From Methyloprofundus sp. (GTDB lineage Bacteria > Pseudomonadota > Gammaproteobacteria > Methylococcales > Methylomonadaceae), in assembly GCA_013138555.1 (NCBI GenBank), contig WTCN01000219.1, forward strand, positions 1 through 14,274: DNA of 14,274 nt, written 5' to 3'. The translations under genes were made by a program, and so were the position numbers. The notes beneath the pieces are model-generated. The model made no database searches and was not told the DNA's origin. It saw only the letters and a program-made list of their open reading frames with translations. Shown here piece by piece: positions 1 to 7,790 of the stretch (position 1 is its first letter; each line of letters begins with the position of its first letter).

Positions 1-950
1 CAGGCAGAATTCGGGCACGACGCTGGTGGGGGGTTGATTTAGGCGATAAAGAGGTCTATCTATGGGGAGCACCTGTAGAACTTGAGAATACTGACAAAAT
101 AAAACAAGTCCGCGACCGTTTGATGAATCAGGTATTGCTGAATGCTTTCGATATGTCACCCGCGACCATGACGGAATACCTAAAAATTATCCAGCAGTAT
201 CAACCAAAATGTCTGTATGGCTATGCAAGTAGTCTTGCTTTACTTGCTAAATTTTCCCAAAATACCCAGCAAACACTTAATATTCCTAGCCTTAAAGTTG
301 TTTTTACGACGGGTGAGCCTCTTTATCCAGATCAGCGCAAAATTATTCAAGAAACCTTTCAGGTGCCTGTTGCTAATGAATTCGGGAGTCGTGATATAGG
401 TTTCACTGCGCATGAAACACCCGCCGGGCAAATGCTACTCATGAGCGAAAGTCATATTCTTGAAATCCTTGATAGTGAAGACCAGCCCGTACAGGCAGGG
501 GAAACCGGTGAAGCGGTGATAACTGGGCTGTGTTCACAAGCTCAGCCGTTTATCCGCTACCGAACTGGGGATATGGTCAAGGCAACTGACAAAATATGTC
601 AAGAAGGGCGCGGACTACACGTACTAGGTGAAGTCATTGGTCGCTCAACCGATTTTATTATCAAACAGGATGGTACAATCTTACATGCGCTGGCTGTTAT
701 CTATGTTTTACGCGCTATTGAGGGTGTTGAATCCTTTAAAATAATCCAACACTCAACCGATGAATTAGAAGTACAAGTTGTCACTAATGTATTATGGAAA
801 GGGTCTGCTCAACAGGAAATTACTGAACAACTACAGCAGCGCCTAGGTAAAATTACTATCCAGGTCAATCAGCTGGAGAGCATTCCGCCTGAAAAATCAG
901 GTAAGCACCGCTATGTAGTAAGCCATGTGAATTTGCCAACAAATTTTTAA
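1..950 (+). CDS. PaaK/CapK-like adenylate-forming enzyme, 5' truncated by window edge
   Basis: This is the C-terminal part (about 315 residues) of a phenylacetate-CoA ligase-like protein. The frame is already open at base 3 and reads GRIRARRWWGVDLGDKEVYLWG before the first possible internal start, so the gene begins left of the window; a TTG at 120 is not the start. Family marks seen are the GYASSLALLAKF helix, the TTGEPLYPDQR and EFGSRDIGFTAHE blocks that line the adenylate pocket, YRTGDMV, and GRSTDFIIKQDGT of the mobile C-terminal subdomain. PaaK ligases activate carboxylic acids with ATP and join them to CoA. Homologues in capsule and exopolysaccharide loci (CapK-like) have no settled substrate. 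The stop at 948-950 is followed by a 201-base gap. Family assignment is firm; the substrate is unknown. Confidence 0.9.
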   Translation, partial: GRIRARRWWGVDLGDKEVYLWGAPVELENTDKIKQVRDRLMNQVLLNAFDMSPATMTEYLKIIQQYQPKCLYGYASSLALLAKFSQNTQQTLNIPSLKVVFTTGEPLYPDQRKIIQETFQVPVANEFGSRDIGFTAHETPAGQMLLMSESHILEILDSEDQPVQAGETGEAVITGLCSQAQPFIRYRTGDMVKATDKICQEGRGLHVLGEVIGRSTDFIIKQDGTILHALAVIYVLRAIEGVESFKIIQHSTDELEVQVVTNVLWKGSAQQEITEQLQQRLGKITIQVNQLESIPPEKSGKHRYVVSHVNLPTNF

Positions 951-1151
951 GCTTTCAAAAAAAACGCATTTAAATTATAATTTGACTAACGACCCTAGTA
1001 CTTCCAGTGCTTAACAGGAATGTGTACAAAACAGCTTATTCAAATGCATGCGCAGACAAAAGCCTATTTCACAGTGCCTATAAATTCAGACGGGGAAAAA
1101 TACCTTTAAGTTTAATACGCACAATAACTCCATAACATAGCCACATTTAAA
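951..1151. other. Intergenic spacer, nothing clear
   Basis: This AT-rich 201-base spacer separates the PaaK-like gene from the toroid-protein gene. I see no GC-rich hairpin with a T-run, no credible open frame and no strong ribosome site. A TTGACT at 982-987 could be a -35 box, but no -10-like hexamer stands about 17 bases downstream. A promoter for the next gene may lie here, but I cannot place it. Confidence 0.4.
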
Positions 1152-2330
1152 ATGTCTTTAACAAAATATCTAGGTTTACCTTTCCGTTACAAAATATGGA
1201 ATCCACTGCACATCCAGCTAATACTCAGTGATCTTATAAAACCGAACCAGGCTATACATGATCATGACACCCACTTAAAAGCCGCCATAAACTGGCTTTG
1301 TCGAGCTCAGGATATTCGTGATAACGAGCGTGATAACGGCGGGGTTTCTGCTGGCTGGAGCTTTGAAGACAACTGGCTGCCTAGCTATCCGGAAACCAGT
1401 GGTTACATTGTGGAAACTTTCGTTGCTGCTGCGGAGTTATTGGAGCAACAAGAGCTTTTGGAACGCGCTAATAGAATACTGGACTGGGAGCTGTCTATTC
1501 AAAATCAGGATGGCTCATTCCCCGGGCATTTTGGCGAAGCAAGTAGTAAACCCGTCATTTTCAATACCGGCCAGATCATGCACGGTATGAACTGCGGTTA
1601 CCAGCAACTCGCTAGACGCGAATGTCTGGAATCAGCAGTCAATGCAGGAAAATGGCTGATCACACAACAAGATGAAGACGGCTGCTGGCGACGCAGTACC
1701 CATAACGGTATTATTCACACGTATAATACCCGCGCTACCTGGGCTCTATTGCAAACAGGCCTACTTGCTAAGGAACAGGCACTGATTGATGCGGCAACAA
1801 AAAATATTGACTGGGCTTTAACTCAACAGTTAGATAACGGCTGGTTTGACAATAATGCCTTTACCACAGGAGCGGAGCCTTTTACTCATACTATTGCTTA
1901 TGCCATTAGAGGCATACTTGAATGTGGCTTACTACTGAATAAGCACGAGTATATTGAATCGGCCGCCAAAGCTGCTAAAGCTCTGGCATCTCTACAAAAA
2001 GCGGATGGCTCAATTGCGGGGACTTATACGCAAAACTGGGAAACGAGTGCCTACTACGTCTGCCTGACGGGTCTTGCCCAGACGAGCATTATCTGGTCGC
2101 GCCTGGTGCAAACAGGCAATAGTCCGGAATTACAGGAAAATATTGACAAAGCGCTCAGCTATTTGAAACAAAAACAGCATATCAATAACAATGGCAGTGT
2201 TAATGATGGCGCTATTGCCGGGTCTTTTCCTCTGTGGGGACGTTACTCGATGTTTGAGTATCCCAACTGGGCTGCTAAGTTCTTTGCTGATGCCCTACTT
2301 GCTGACAAAATACATAAAGATAACCCCTAA
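1152..2330 (+). CDS. Terpenoid-cyclase/prenyltransferase-fold (alpha/alpha toroid) protein of polysaccharide locus
   Basis: The protein has 392 residues and no signal peptide or membrane segment. It carries repeated QW-like motifs typical of the squalene-cyclase/prenyltransferase alpha-barrel fold: SIQNQDGSFPG (about 115-125), TQQDEDGCW (171-179), TQQLDNGWF (224-232) and SLQKADGSIAG (280-290). The N-terminal block GWSFEDNWLPSYPETSGYI (68-86) and FNTGQIMHG (137-145) resemble proteins found in exopolysaccharide clusters. The DxDD motif of class II terpene cyclases is absent, so triterpene cyclisation is unlikely. The same toroid fold is used by sugar epimerases, lyases and glycosidases, and a role on the glycan is my inference from context. 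The start ATG lacks a clear Shine-Dalgarno site. The formyltransferase gene follows after 22 bases, so the two are probably co-transcribed. Confidence 0.75.
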   Translation: MSLTKYLGLPFRYKIWNPLHIQLILSDLIKPNQAIHDHDTHLKAAINWLCRAQDIRDNERDNGGVSAGWSFEDNWLPSYPETSGYIVETFVAAAELLEQQELLERANRILDWELSIQNQDGSFPGHFGEASSKPVIFNTGQIMHGMNCGYQQLARRECLESAVNAGKWLITQQDEDGCWRRSTHNGIIHTYNTRATWALLQTGLLAKEQALIDAATKNIDWALTQQLDNGWFDNNAFTTGAEPFTHTIAYAIRGILECGLLLNKHEYIESAAKAAKALASLQKADGSIAGTYTQNWETSAYYVCLTGLAQTSIIWSRLVQTGNSPELQENIDKALSYLKQKQHINNNGSVNDGAIAGSFPLWGRYSMFEYPNWAAKFFADALLADKIHKDNP

Positions 2331-2352
2331 ATAAAACGAATAGCCTGAAATC

Positions 2353-3153
2353 ATGTCAAATTTATCAATTCTTATCTTATGCGGTAGTTCTCCACGCCAT
2401 ATATATATAGCTAATGCCTTATGTAAAGCGGGTAAGCCTATTGCAATCGTTCAGGAAACCGGCACACAATGGACACTTAATAAAGTGATTAAGCAGCTAA
2501 AGCCTATTAACTTTTATCGTAAAGCCTGGCGCTGGATAAGAGATAGAAAGCGCTATACAGGTAATCAGGAAGAATCTTTTTTCTTTGGCGAGGCAACTGC
2601 GCAACTTGATCAGCCACAACTTGTTGTCAATGTACCGCATATCAATCACCCTGGTGTCGTTAAACTCGCTGAAGAAACTCAGCCTGATGTCATTGCCGTA
2701 TTTGGTACTTCACTGATAAAAAGCACATTGCTGAAAATGGGCAAACATGGCATCGTCAACCTACATGGGGGGCTTTCACCTCATTATCGGGGGGCCGACT
2801 GTACTTTTTGGGCATTGTACAATGGTGAACCTGATCAGGTCGGATGTACATTACATTTTATCAATGAAGGTATCGACACCGGGAAACTGATTGCTCATAT
2901 TTCCCCTGAAATCAAAGCTAGCGACGATGAACTAACACTATTCTGGCGGGCGGTAAAAGAGAGTGCCGAAATTTATGCAAGTTTGATGGATAAGTTTGAG
3001 CAAGGAACAGCTTTAGGACAACTACAGGCTGAAAAAGGTAGCTTATATCAGGTCAAAGACCGAGAGCTTACACACGAGCAAAAACTAGATGCAATGCTAA
3101 AAGATGGGCTTCTTGAGAAAAGTGTATTACCATCAAGAATAAAATGGTTTTAG
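2353..3153 (+). CDS. Formyltransferase-domain protein, possibly a sugar N-formyltransferase
   Basis: This 266-residue protein has the methionyl-tRNA/GART formyltransferase fold. It begins with a Rossmann-like strand (LSILILCGSS, 4-13). The catalytic core is NLHGGLSPHYRG with Asn136 and His138, and Asp175 lies in NEGIDTGKLI, matching the Asn-His-Asp triad that uses 10-formyl-tetrahydrofolate. It lacks the C-terminal OB-like domain of Fmt (usually about 310 residues in total), and a basic stretch (RKAWRWIRDRKR, 56-67) is unusual. In a polysaccharide locus, formyltransferases of this kind usually N-formylate amino sugars, which is the most likely role; the acceptor is not known. The preceding gene ends 22 bases upstream. 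No clear terminator follows; a weak hairpin at 3163-3189 has no T-run. Confidence 0.85.
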   Translation: MSNLSILILCGSSPRHIYIANALCKAGKPIAIVQETGTQWTLNKVIKQLKPINFYRKAWRWIRDRKRYTGNQEESFFFGEATAQLDQPQLVVNVPHINHPGVVKLAEETQPDVIAVFGTSLIKSTLLKMGKHGIVNLHGGLSPHYRGADCTFWALYNGEPDQVGCTLHFINEGIDTGKLIAHISPEIKASDDELTLFWRAVKESAEIYASLMDKFEQGTALGQLQAEKGSLYQVKDRELTHEQKLDAMLKDGLLEKSVLPSRIKWF

Positions 3154-3194
3154 ATAACTGACACTCTACCCTGTATGGTGGCTTAGAGTAATAT

Positions 3195-3307
3195 GTGCCG
3201 CTCTCTGCTAAGTATAGGTTTTAGCTTAAACCTTTGAATAGATAGAAATAAAACCAACAACTTTGAGGAGCGGCACTTTAGGCCGCTTATAAAGTGCGGA
3301 CTAAAGT
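3195..3307 (-). repeat. REP-like palindromic element with inverted partner half
   Basis: The core at 3269-3307 folds two mutually exclusive ways. Either AGCGGC (3269-3274) pairs with GCCGCT (3282-3287), or ACTTTAG..CCGC (3275-3286) pairs with GCGG..CTAAAGT (3296-3307). GAGCGGCAC (3268-3276) is also an exact inverted match of GTGCCGCTC (3195-3203). The motif GGAGCGGC..TTTA..GCCGC resembles known gammaproteobacterial REP sequences, and a second copy lies at 5228-5268 in the opposite orientation, with the shared blocks TCCGCAC, GCGGC, TAAAG and CCGC. Confidence 0.55.
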
Positions 3308-3370
3308 ACTACGCCCCAGATAATTTCCTAAGCATAAGATTCCTATATAGACTTCGGGAATAAGCATTTT

Positions 3371-3402
3371 TTTGTGATCACAAACTTATAGACTGCTATA
3401 CT
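3371..3402 (+). promoter_or_regulatory. Possible promoter with 14-bp operator-like palindrome
   Basis: TTTGTGATCACAAA (3371-3384) is a perfect 14-base palindrome. A TGC-TATACT extended -10 box lies at 3394-3402, and the palindrome overlaps where a -35 box would sit (TTGTGA 3372-3377, spacing 19). This would suit a repressor or activator acting on the TPR and sulfotransferase genes downstream. It is not a CRP site, because the TGTGA and TCACA halves lack the 6-base spacer. The start of transcription would be about 200 bases before the TPR gene. Confidence 0.35.
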
Positions 3403-3614
3403 AATAAATAGACTATTATCTGAGTAGCTATCCTACAGCAATATGGCATTAACAATGTCCAGATTCAACGACGAAACCTATCAACTGAACAGTTAAAAAT
3501 AAAATCAATATTATCTCTTTTTATGGTACTGCCTTATAGGTTATAGGTAGGCAAGCCAGAAATTTTCTTATACAGTATTACAAGCAATAAAGTCCTTATA
3601 GGCAAGGTAAATCA

Positions 3615-4196
3615 ATGCGTTTATTATTAATTTTAGTTCTATTACAATTACCTATTAGCAGTTATGCAGTGGAATCGACAGGCGAAGTAAACCCTGAGCG
3701 TGCAACTGCCTCAGAAATGTTAAGGTTACCTGAACTTTGCCAGATTCGATTTGAATATGGCCCTAGAGGTAAGGAGTTTTCAAAATGGAAAAAGATTCTA
3801 GGTCCCGAATATATACATATACATCACTATTGCAAAGGCCTTGTACAGTTAATGCGCCTGAACAAACAGAAAAGACATTGGAAAGGTGATCTTAACTCGG
3901 CAAAAAAGAACTTTAACTACGTCATTTCCCGCGTACAAAACCCTAAGTTTGTTTTATTACCTGACCTTTACTACCGCATGGCTATCATTGCAACAGAAGA
4001 AAACAACTCTCCTGAAGCAGCGAGTTTTGCCAATAAATCAATTCAGGCAAAAAAGAACTATCTAAACCCTTACCTATTGCTTGCAGATACTTACCTTAAA
4101 CTAGGAAACAGGGAGCAGGCTAAGCAGATCCTTTTGCAAGCCCAAAAATACCATCCAAACTCAAAAAGGCTCAGTTCAAAGTTAAAACAACTCTAG
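3615..4196 (+). CDS. Small exported TPR-repeat protein
   Basis: The protein has 193 residues. Residues 1-18 (MRLLLILVLLQLPISSYA) form a clear Sec signal peptide with a likely cut after Ala18, so the mature protein should be periplasmic or exported. The C-terminal half is helical with at least one good tetratricopeptide repeat at about 150-183 (NPYLLLADTYLKLGNREQA), preceded by a weaker one near 114-147. Two cysteines (42 and 73) could form a disulphide. TPR proteins are protein-interaction scaffolds and are frequent in secretion and assembly parts of exopolysaccharide loci; I do not recognise a named family. Base composition is AT-rich. The start ATG has AGGTAA at 3605-3610 upstream, a weak ribosome site. 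The sulfotransferase gene follows at once and is probably co-transcribed. Confidence 0.8.
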   Translation: MRLLLILVLLQLPISSYAVESTGEVNPERATASEMLRLPELCQIRFEYGPRGKEFSKWKKILGPEYIHIHHYCKGLVQLMRLNKQKRHWKGDLNSAKKNFNYVISRVQNPKFVLLPDLYYRMAIIATEENNSPEAASFANKSIQAKKNYLNPYLLLADTYLKLGNREQAKQILLQAQKYHPNSKRLSSKLKQL

Positions 4197-4241
4197 TATT
4201 TGACAGTGACACAGAAAAGAGAGCGACTCAAAAATACCATT

Positions 4242-4245
4242 GGAG
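4242..4245 (+). promoter_or_regulatory. Ribosome binding site deciding a TTG start
   Basis: GGAG followed by AAAGAAAAG places a good Shine-Dalgarno core nine bases before the TTG at 4255. The upstream TTG at 4240 has only GAGAG about 16 bases away. This favours the shorter sulfotransferase start. Confidence 0.45.
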
Positions 4246-4254
4246 AAAGAAAAG

Positions 4255-5061
4255 TTGAAAAAAGTAAAAGTTTATGGAGAGCGTAATAGTGGAACTCACT
4301 TTATTACCCGATTAATCCAGAGAAACTTTATCGCTGAAACAATTCCTGGAACGTTAGCTGATGCAAAACAATCGGGGTATAGAGATACGTTTGAGAAACA
4401 ACTGGAATCATTGATTCAGGATGAGTGTAAAAGAAAATTAGCAAGTAGCATAAAAGTTGATGAATATTTTCTCGGAAACCCCTGGAAAACCCTGGGCTGG
4501 AAACATTGCGTCCCACCACTTGATATTATAGAATCTCATCCTGAAAATGAAAAAATTCTCTTTATTACACTAACAAAAAATCCTTATGCCTGGGCATTAT
4601 CAATGTTTCGCCGCCCCTATGGAAATTTCAGTTTACAAAAACCTGATGACTTAAGTCAATTTTTAAAAGAACCTTGGCTTACTGCAAATAGAGATAACTG
4701 CCCCCCTCTTCTTAATAGCCCCATCGAACTTTGGAACCTAAAAACAGATGGCTATAGGCAGCTAGAAAAAAATCACACTGTTCTGCGCATACGTTATGAA
4801 GATGTTATTGATAACCCAGAAAAATTCTTATCCACTGTGTCAGAGCACTTAGAAAAGAAACCTAAAAAGTTTTTTATTTTGAATAAATCTGCGAAGGAAG
4901 AGGATGTAGGAAAGAAAGATTTTAATTATTATCATGATTATTACCTTAACCAGAGGTGGCGCGAAAAATTAAGCGATGAACACATTGAAATAATTAACCA
5001 ATATTTAGATCCTATCATTGTCGAAGAGGCAGGATATACACTTATTAATACAAATAAATAG
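4255..5061 (+). CDS. PAPS-dependent sulfotransferase-like protein
   Basis: This is a soluble protein of about 268 residues. The first motif, VYGERNSGTHF, lies almost at the N-terminus and fits the 5'-phosphosulfate-binding loop of sulfotransferases. The second, LTKNPYAWALSMFRRPY, fits the 3'-phosphate-binding helix (the usual Arg is Lys, with Ser seven residues on and Trp between). LRIRYEDVIDNPEKFL is also typical. It should move sulfate from PAPS to a hydroxyl, here probably on a glycan. No ATG is available. The frame opens with TTG at 4240, but GGAG (4242-4245) lies nine bases before a second TTG at 4255, which I prefer; the 4240 start would add five residues. It follows the TPR gene by 58 bases. 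The acceptor is unknown. Confidence 0.8.
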   Translation: MKKVKVYGERNSGTHFITRLIQRNFIAETIPGTLADAKQSGYRDTFEKQLESLIQDECKRKLASSIKVDEYFLGNPWKTLGWKHCVPPLDIIESHPENEKILFITLTKNPYAWALSMFRRPYGNFSLQKPDDLSQFLKEPWLTANRDNCPPLLNSPIELWNLKTDGYRQLEKNHTVLRIRYEDVIDNPEKFLSTVSEHLEKKPKKFFILNKSAKEEDVGKKDFNYYHDYYLNQRWREKLSDEHIEIINQYLDPIIVEEAGYTLINTNK

Positions 5062-5111
5062 CATATTTCGGCATCTTTCATTAGATAGTTTACACTTCCA
5101 TTTTATTATCC

Positions 5112-5188
5112 CCGTCATTCCCGAGTTGATTTATCGGGAATCTCTTCGTATACGCAAGACTCCTGCGAGAAGCATGCAGGGATGACGG
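5112..5188 (+). repeat. GTCATTCC-type three-hairpin repeat, copy 1
   Basis: The outer arms CCGTCATTCCC (5112-5122) and GGGATGACGG (5179-5188) pair with one bulged base. Inside are a perfect 8-bp hairpin (ATTCCCGA 5117-5124 with TCGGGAAT 5134-5141) and a 5-bp hairpin (CCTGC 5162-5166 with GCAGG 5176-5180). The 77-base, cloverleaf-like element recurs in inverted orientation at 9630-9707 and, degenerate, at 7791-7866. It looks like a non-coding MITE or REP-like mobile repeat and may also stop transcription after the sulfotransferase gene. Confidence 0.75.
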
Positions 5189-5227
5189 TAACTTAGGAAC
5201 GCGCTGAAATAATTTGATCAACTGTCG

Positions 5228-5268
5228 GTGTGGTTATCCGCACAATGCGGCTAAAGCCGCAGCCACAC
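5228..5268 (+). repeat. REP-like palindromic element, second copy
   Basis: GTGTGG (5228-5233) pairs with CCACAC (5263-5268), enclosing TGCGGCT (5246-5252) paired with AGCCGCA (5255-5261). An alternative hairpin pairs CCGCA (5238-5242) with TGCGG (5246-5250), so two folds compete for the same strand. The same blocks, reversed, form the element at 3269-3300. Confidence 0.6.
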
Positions 5269-5309
5269 ACAGCATTGACTCGTTGCTGGTTTTATTTCGT
5301 GCACGTTCC

Positions 5310-5548
5310 TTACTCTAAAAAAGTGGTAACTACTTTGAGTTCATGAAAGGTGTCCATATTTTCTATGGTTTTAATTTTGAAAATATTAGTTGTCTAATCT
5401 TACCTCCCTTTTGCTGGTATTTAAGATAAAAAAGCACCCTCTCTTAAATTGAAAGTTTACAGAGATTAAAACGATCAACTTAATACAAGACAAACACTCT
5501 ATTAAAATAAGTTGGTAACCGGTATTAAAATAAAATCCTTCTATAGAA
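5310..5548 (+). promoter_or_regulatory. Leader of the heparinase-like gene, shared in part with the leader at 10000-10143
   Basis: Three blocks appear in the same order before this gene and before the fusion gene at 10144. They are TT(A/G)CTCT plus AAAGTGGTAACT (5310-5331; 10000-10023), TTTGAAAAT with TTA and TT after it (5376-5391; 10044-10059), and TTAA(T/C)ACAAGACA then 10 bases then TAAAATA (5480-5509; 10058-10087). The spacing between blocks differs. This suggests a common promoter or leader controlling both genes; no standard -35/-10 pair is evident. No gene is seen here; an 85-codon frame on the other strand overlaps the real gene and is not called. Confidence 0.45.
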
Positions 5549-7753
5549 ATGGAGTCTATCATTTTGCCACAGAAATTGTCCTTAAAATATCCCCATACAT
5601 TCAAGGCGGTACAGCCTTGCCTTAAAAAAGACGAACAGTTCATCGACTCGCTTCTACCGGTACTGCAAAATAGAACAGCGCGTTACTGGCCCGATACCGG
5701 GGTTAAATCAGATTTTTTTTATGCCCGCTTTCCAGATAAGTCTCAACTAATCCATATGGCTAAACTAGCCACTCAGCGCCGTATTATATACTGGCATCCC
5801 TGGCATATGGAGGTGACTCATAAGGCATACCGTCTTGATAAAAAGATAGATTGGTTCACTCCACCTACTGGCGATCACGAATGGATTGATTCACTCGTCA
5901 GGTTTACTCATATGATTGACCTTACTGCAGCTTATGACTTCACACATGAAGGAAAATATTTAGCTTCTTTTGAAAATTACCTAAATAGCTTTTCTATCGC
6001 CAGGAAAACTCCTGGGCGTCATTGGAAATTTTTAATCAATATAGCCGTTAGGCTGATCAACCTGATCCGTGCTTATGACTTAATTGCTCATGAGGACTCT
6101 TTACCTTTATCAGTACATTTAGAAGTCCTAGAAAATATAGCTTTAGACATCGAGTTTCTACTCAACTCTTTAGATAAAGTGCGAGGTAACGGTGCATTTT
6201 TTGCCACAACAGCCTTATTAATTGCCAGCGAATTTTTAACAGACATCTTTGATGTTGAAAAGTGGCAAGTGCTTGCAGAACAAAAACTCTATGAAATTCT
6301 TGATACTGAAATACAATCGGATAACATAGAGGTTGAACAAGTGCCTATGTATCATGGAGAAGTTGTACTTACTTTATTAGATTATTGCATTATGCTTAAA
6401 AGCAATAACCTTCCAATCAGTACACAGCTAGAAAAAACAATAAAGGGAATGTTACATGCTCTTACTGAGCTTTGCGACCCCGAAGGAAAAATCCCGGCAA
6501 TTGGCGACTCTGATAGGTACTCAATCACCTATATTACCAATCTCTATCACACTATTTTTCAAGCTGAAACAGCTCAAGTATTTCCTGCAACAGTTAAAAC
6601 TATAAGCGATTACTCTAGTTTAACCACATATGATGCCAGCGGCTGGGCTATTGTACGCTGGAACTATAATATTGAAAAACAGGGCTATCTTCTTTTTGAC
6701 TGCTCTGGAAAGCCTAAACATCAAAAAAGCGGTCATTCACATGCGGATGATCTACAGTTTCTGCTACATACAAGTAATGGTGCTATATTTACAGACCCAG
6801 GACGCTTTAGCTATTGCACTGATTTCCAGGCATATTACCCCTTCACTAAAAAGCGAATTTACCCAAAAGACCAGTTTCGTCCCTTCTATACATTGCTATT
6901 CCCCAAATTTATGGATTTATATGGGCGCAATTGGAAAGAATATTTCAAACGTACTTTATCTCATAATACCATTAGCCTAAATGGTGAAAATCAACCTGGG
7001 TATGCTAAGCGGACAGACCCTTGCTCTAAAACAGAGTTACTTCAGCAGCAAAAAACAGGCCCTTTAGTCTTTCTTCAAGGTCACCTTGATACCTCTGCTA
7101 ATAAAGAAAATAGCCCCCCTTATCAACATACACGGACTATTTTAGGTGTGCTTCCCCATTTATGGATTATTGTCGATAAAATGAATGCGGAGGAAAAAGG
7201 TAACTGGATCAGTTCATATCACTTAGAGGCAGGAAGCCAGGCCAGCATCAGCAACCAAAGCATATACATAGAAGCTAGTGGTGGTGCTCACTCCATGCAT
7301 TTTCTAAGTTCAACAAATACAAGCCCTCTATTGTCGGTTGATGATGATTGGATTTCACACATTTATAATAAAAAGCAACCCTCAAAAACCATCCGTACTA
7401 CCACTGAAAAAACCTCTGACGCTATGCTGGTGACAGTTATTCAGTCTCTTGAAAACAATAAAATGCAACTCAATGAGGCAAACACAGTTAATCTATCAAT
7501 GGACCACTTGACTCAGGATATTTTTATTCTAACACTCACTCAAGGTGATTCTATAACAAAGTTAATTATCAACCCTGACTGCAAGCCATTAAAACATGGG
7601 GAACTTGAATTTGATTCGATATTAAGTCTTGAGTCACGCGATGGAGAGAATCTAACTGAAGCTGGGTTTATTGGCGGAACATTTCTACGCTCAAGTGACT
7701 TTTCTCTGACATGTAACCCACAAGAGGCAGGGGTTTATCAAACTTTTGTGTAA
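5549..7753 (+). CDS. Heparinase II/III-family protein (polysaccharide lyase-like)
   Basis: The protein has 734 residues, a normal full length for the family. The N-terminal alpha/alpha toroid is marked by DWFTPPTGDHEWIDSLVRF (101-119), RGNGAFFATTALLIASEF (212-229) with Asn214, and EVEQVPMYHGEVVLTLLDY (261-279) with Tyr268 and His269. The C-terminal beta-sandwich is marked by SGHSHADDLQF (394-404) with His396 and His398, then DPGRFSY (416-422) and SHNTISLNGENQ (471-482). Asn214, Tyr268 and His398 align by motif with the catalytic Asn-Tyr-His set of heparinase III-type lyases, so it may be active on a uronic-acid polymer. No signal peptide is seen, so it may act in the cytoplasm on intermediates or be exported another way. 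In synthesis loci, relatives probably trim or edit the polymer. No good Shine-Dalgarno site precedes the ATG. Confidence 0.88.
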   Translation: MESIILPQKLSLKYPHTFKAVQPCLKKDEQFIDSLLPVLQNRTARYWPDTGVKSDFFYARFPDKSQLIHMAKLATQRRIIYWHPWHMEVTHKAYRLDKKIDWFTPPTGDHEWIDSLVRFTHMIDLTAAYDFTHEGKYLASFENYLNSFSIARKTPGRHWKFLINIAVRLINLIRAYDLIAHEDSLPLSVHLEVLENIALDIEFLLNSLDKVRGNGAFFATTALLIASEFLTDIFDVEKWQVLAEQKLYEILDTEIQSDNIEVEQVPMYHGEVVLTLLDYCIMLKSNNLPISTQLEKTIKGMLHALTELCDPEGKIPAIGDSDRYSITYITNLYHTIFQAETAQVFPATVKTISDYSSLTTYDASGWAIVRWNYNIEKQGYLLFDCSGKPKHQKSGHSHADDLQFLLHTSNGAIFTDPGRFSYCTDFQAYYPFTKKRIYPKDQFRPFYTLLFPKFMDLYGRNWKEYFKRTLSHNTISLNGENQPGYAKRTDPCSKTELLQQQKTGPLVFLQGHLDTSANKENSPPYQHTRTILGVLPHLWIIVDKMNAEEKGNWISSYHLEAGSQASISNQSIYIEASGGAHSMHFLSSTNTSPLLSVDDDWISHIYNKKQPSKTIRTTTEKTSDAMLVTVIQSLENNKMQLNEANTVNLSMDHLTQDIFILTLTQGDSITKLIINPDCKPLKHGELEFDSILSLESRDGENLTEAGFIGGTFLRSSDFSLTCNPQEAGVYQTFV

Positions 7754-7790
7754 CGTCTCATTACCCACAGGCCTTGAGCTAAACAAAAAT

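Larger units (their letters stand above)
3154..3614. other. Non-coding hairpin-rich intergenic region
   Basis: This 461-base gap holds no convincing gene. It starts with an imperfect hairpin (ACTCTA 3163-3168 with TAGAGT 3184-3189), then a 6-bp hairpin (AGGTTT 3216-3221 with AAACCT 3228-3233), then a REP-like element with a 9-base inverted partner (listed separately). A palindrome and a possible promoter follow at 3371-3402. A 17-codon frame at 3443 has no ribosome site and is not called. From 3403 to 3614 the sequence would be an unusually long leader of the TPR gene. Confidence 0.5.

Noticed and set aside
120..950. Start of the first gene at the TTG at 120
   Set aside because: The same frame is open to the left edge and encodes conserved family sequence (RARRWWG), so the gene is truncated rather than starting here.
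982..987. TTGACT as the -35 box for the toroid-protein gene
   Set aside because: No -10-like hexamer at a proper distance.
3163..3189. Intrinsic terminator after the formyltransferase gene
   Set aside because: The stem is interrupted and no T-run follows.
3371..3384. CRP binding site
   Set aside because: The TGTGA and TCACA half-sites touch each other; CRP needs six bases between them.
3443..3496. 17-codon small peptide gene
   Set aside because: No ribosome site and no recognisable sequence; random frames of this length are common.
5112..5268. CRISPR array
   Set aside because: The repeats are single, self-complementary elements of different families, not regularly spaced units with unique spacers.
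5386..5643. 85-codon frame on the minus strand
   Set aside because: It overlaps the real start of the heparinase-like gene and has no family features or ribosome site.
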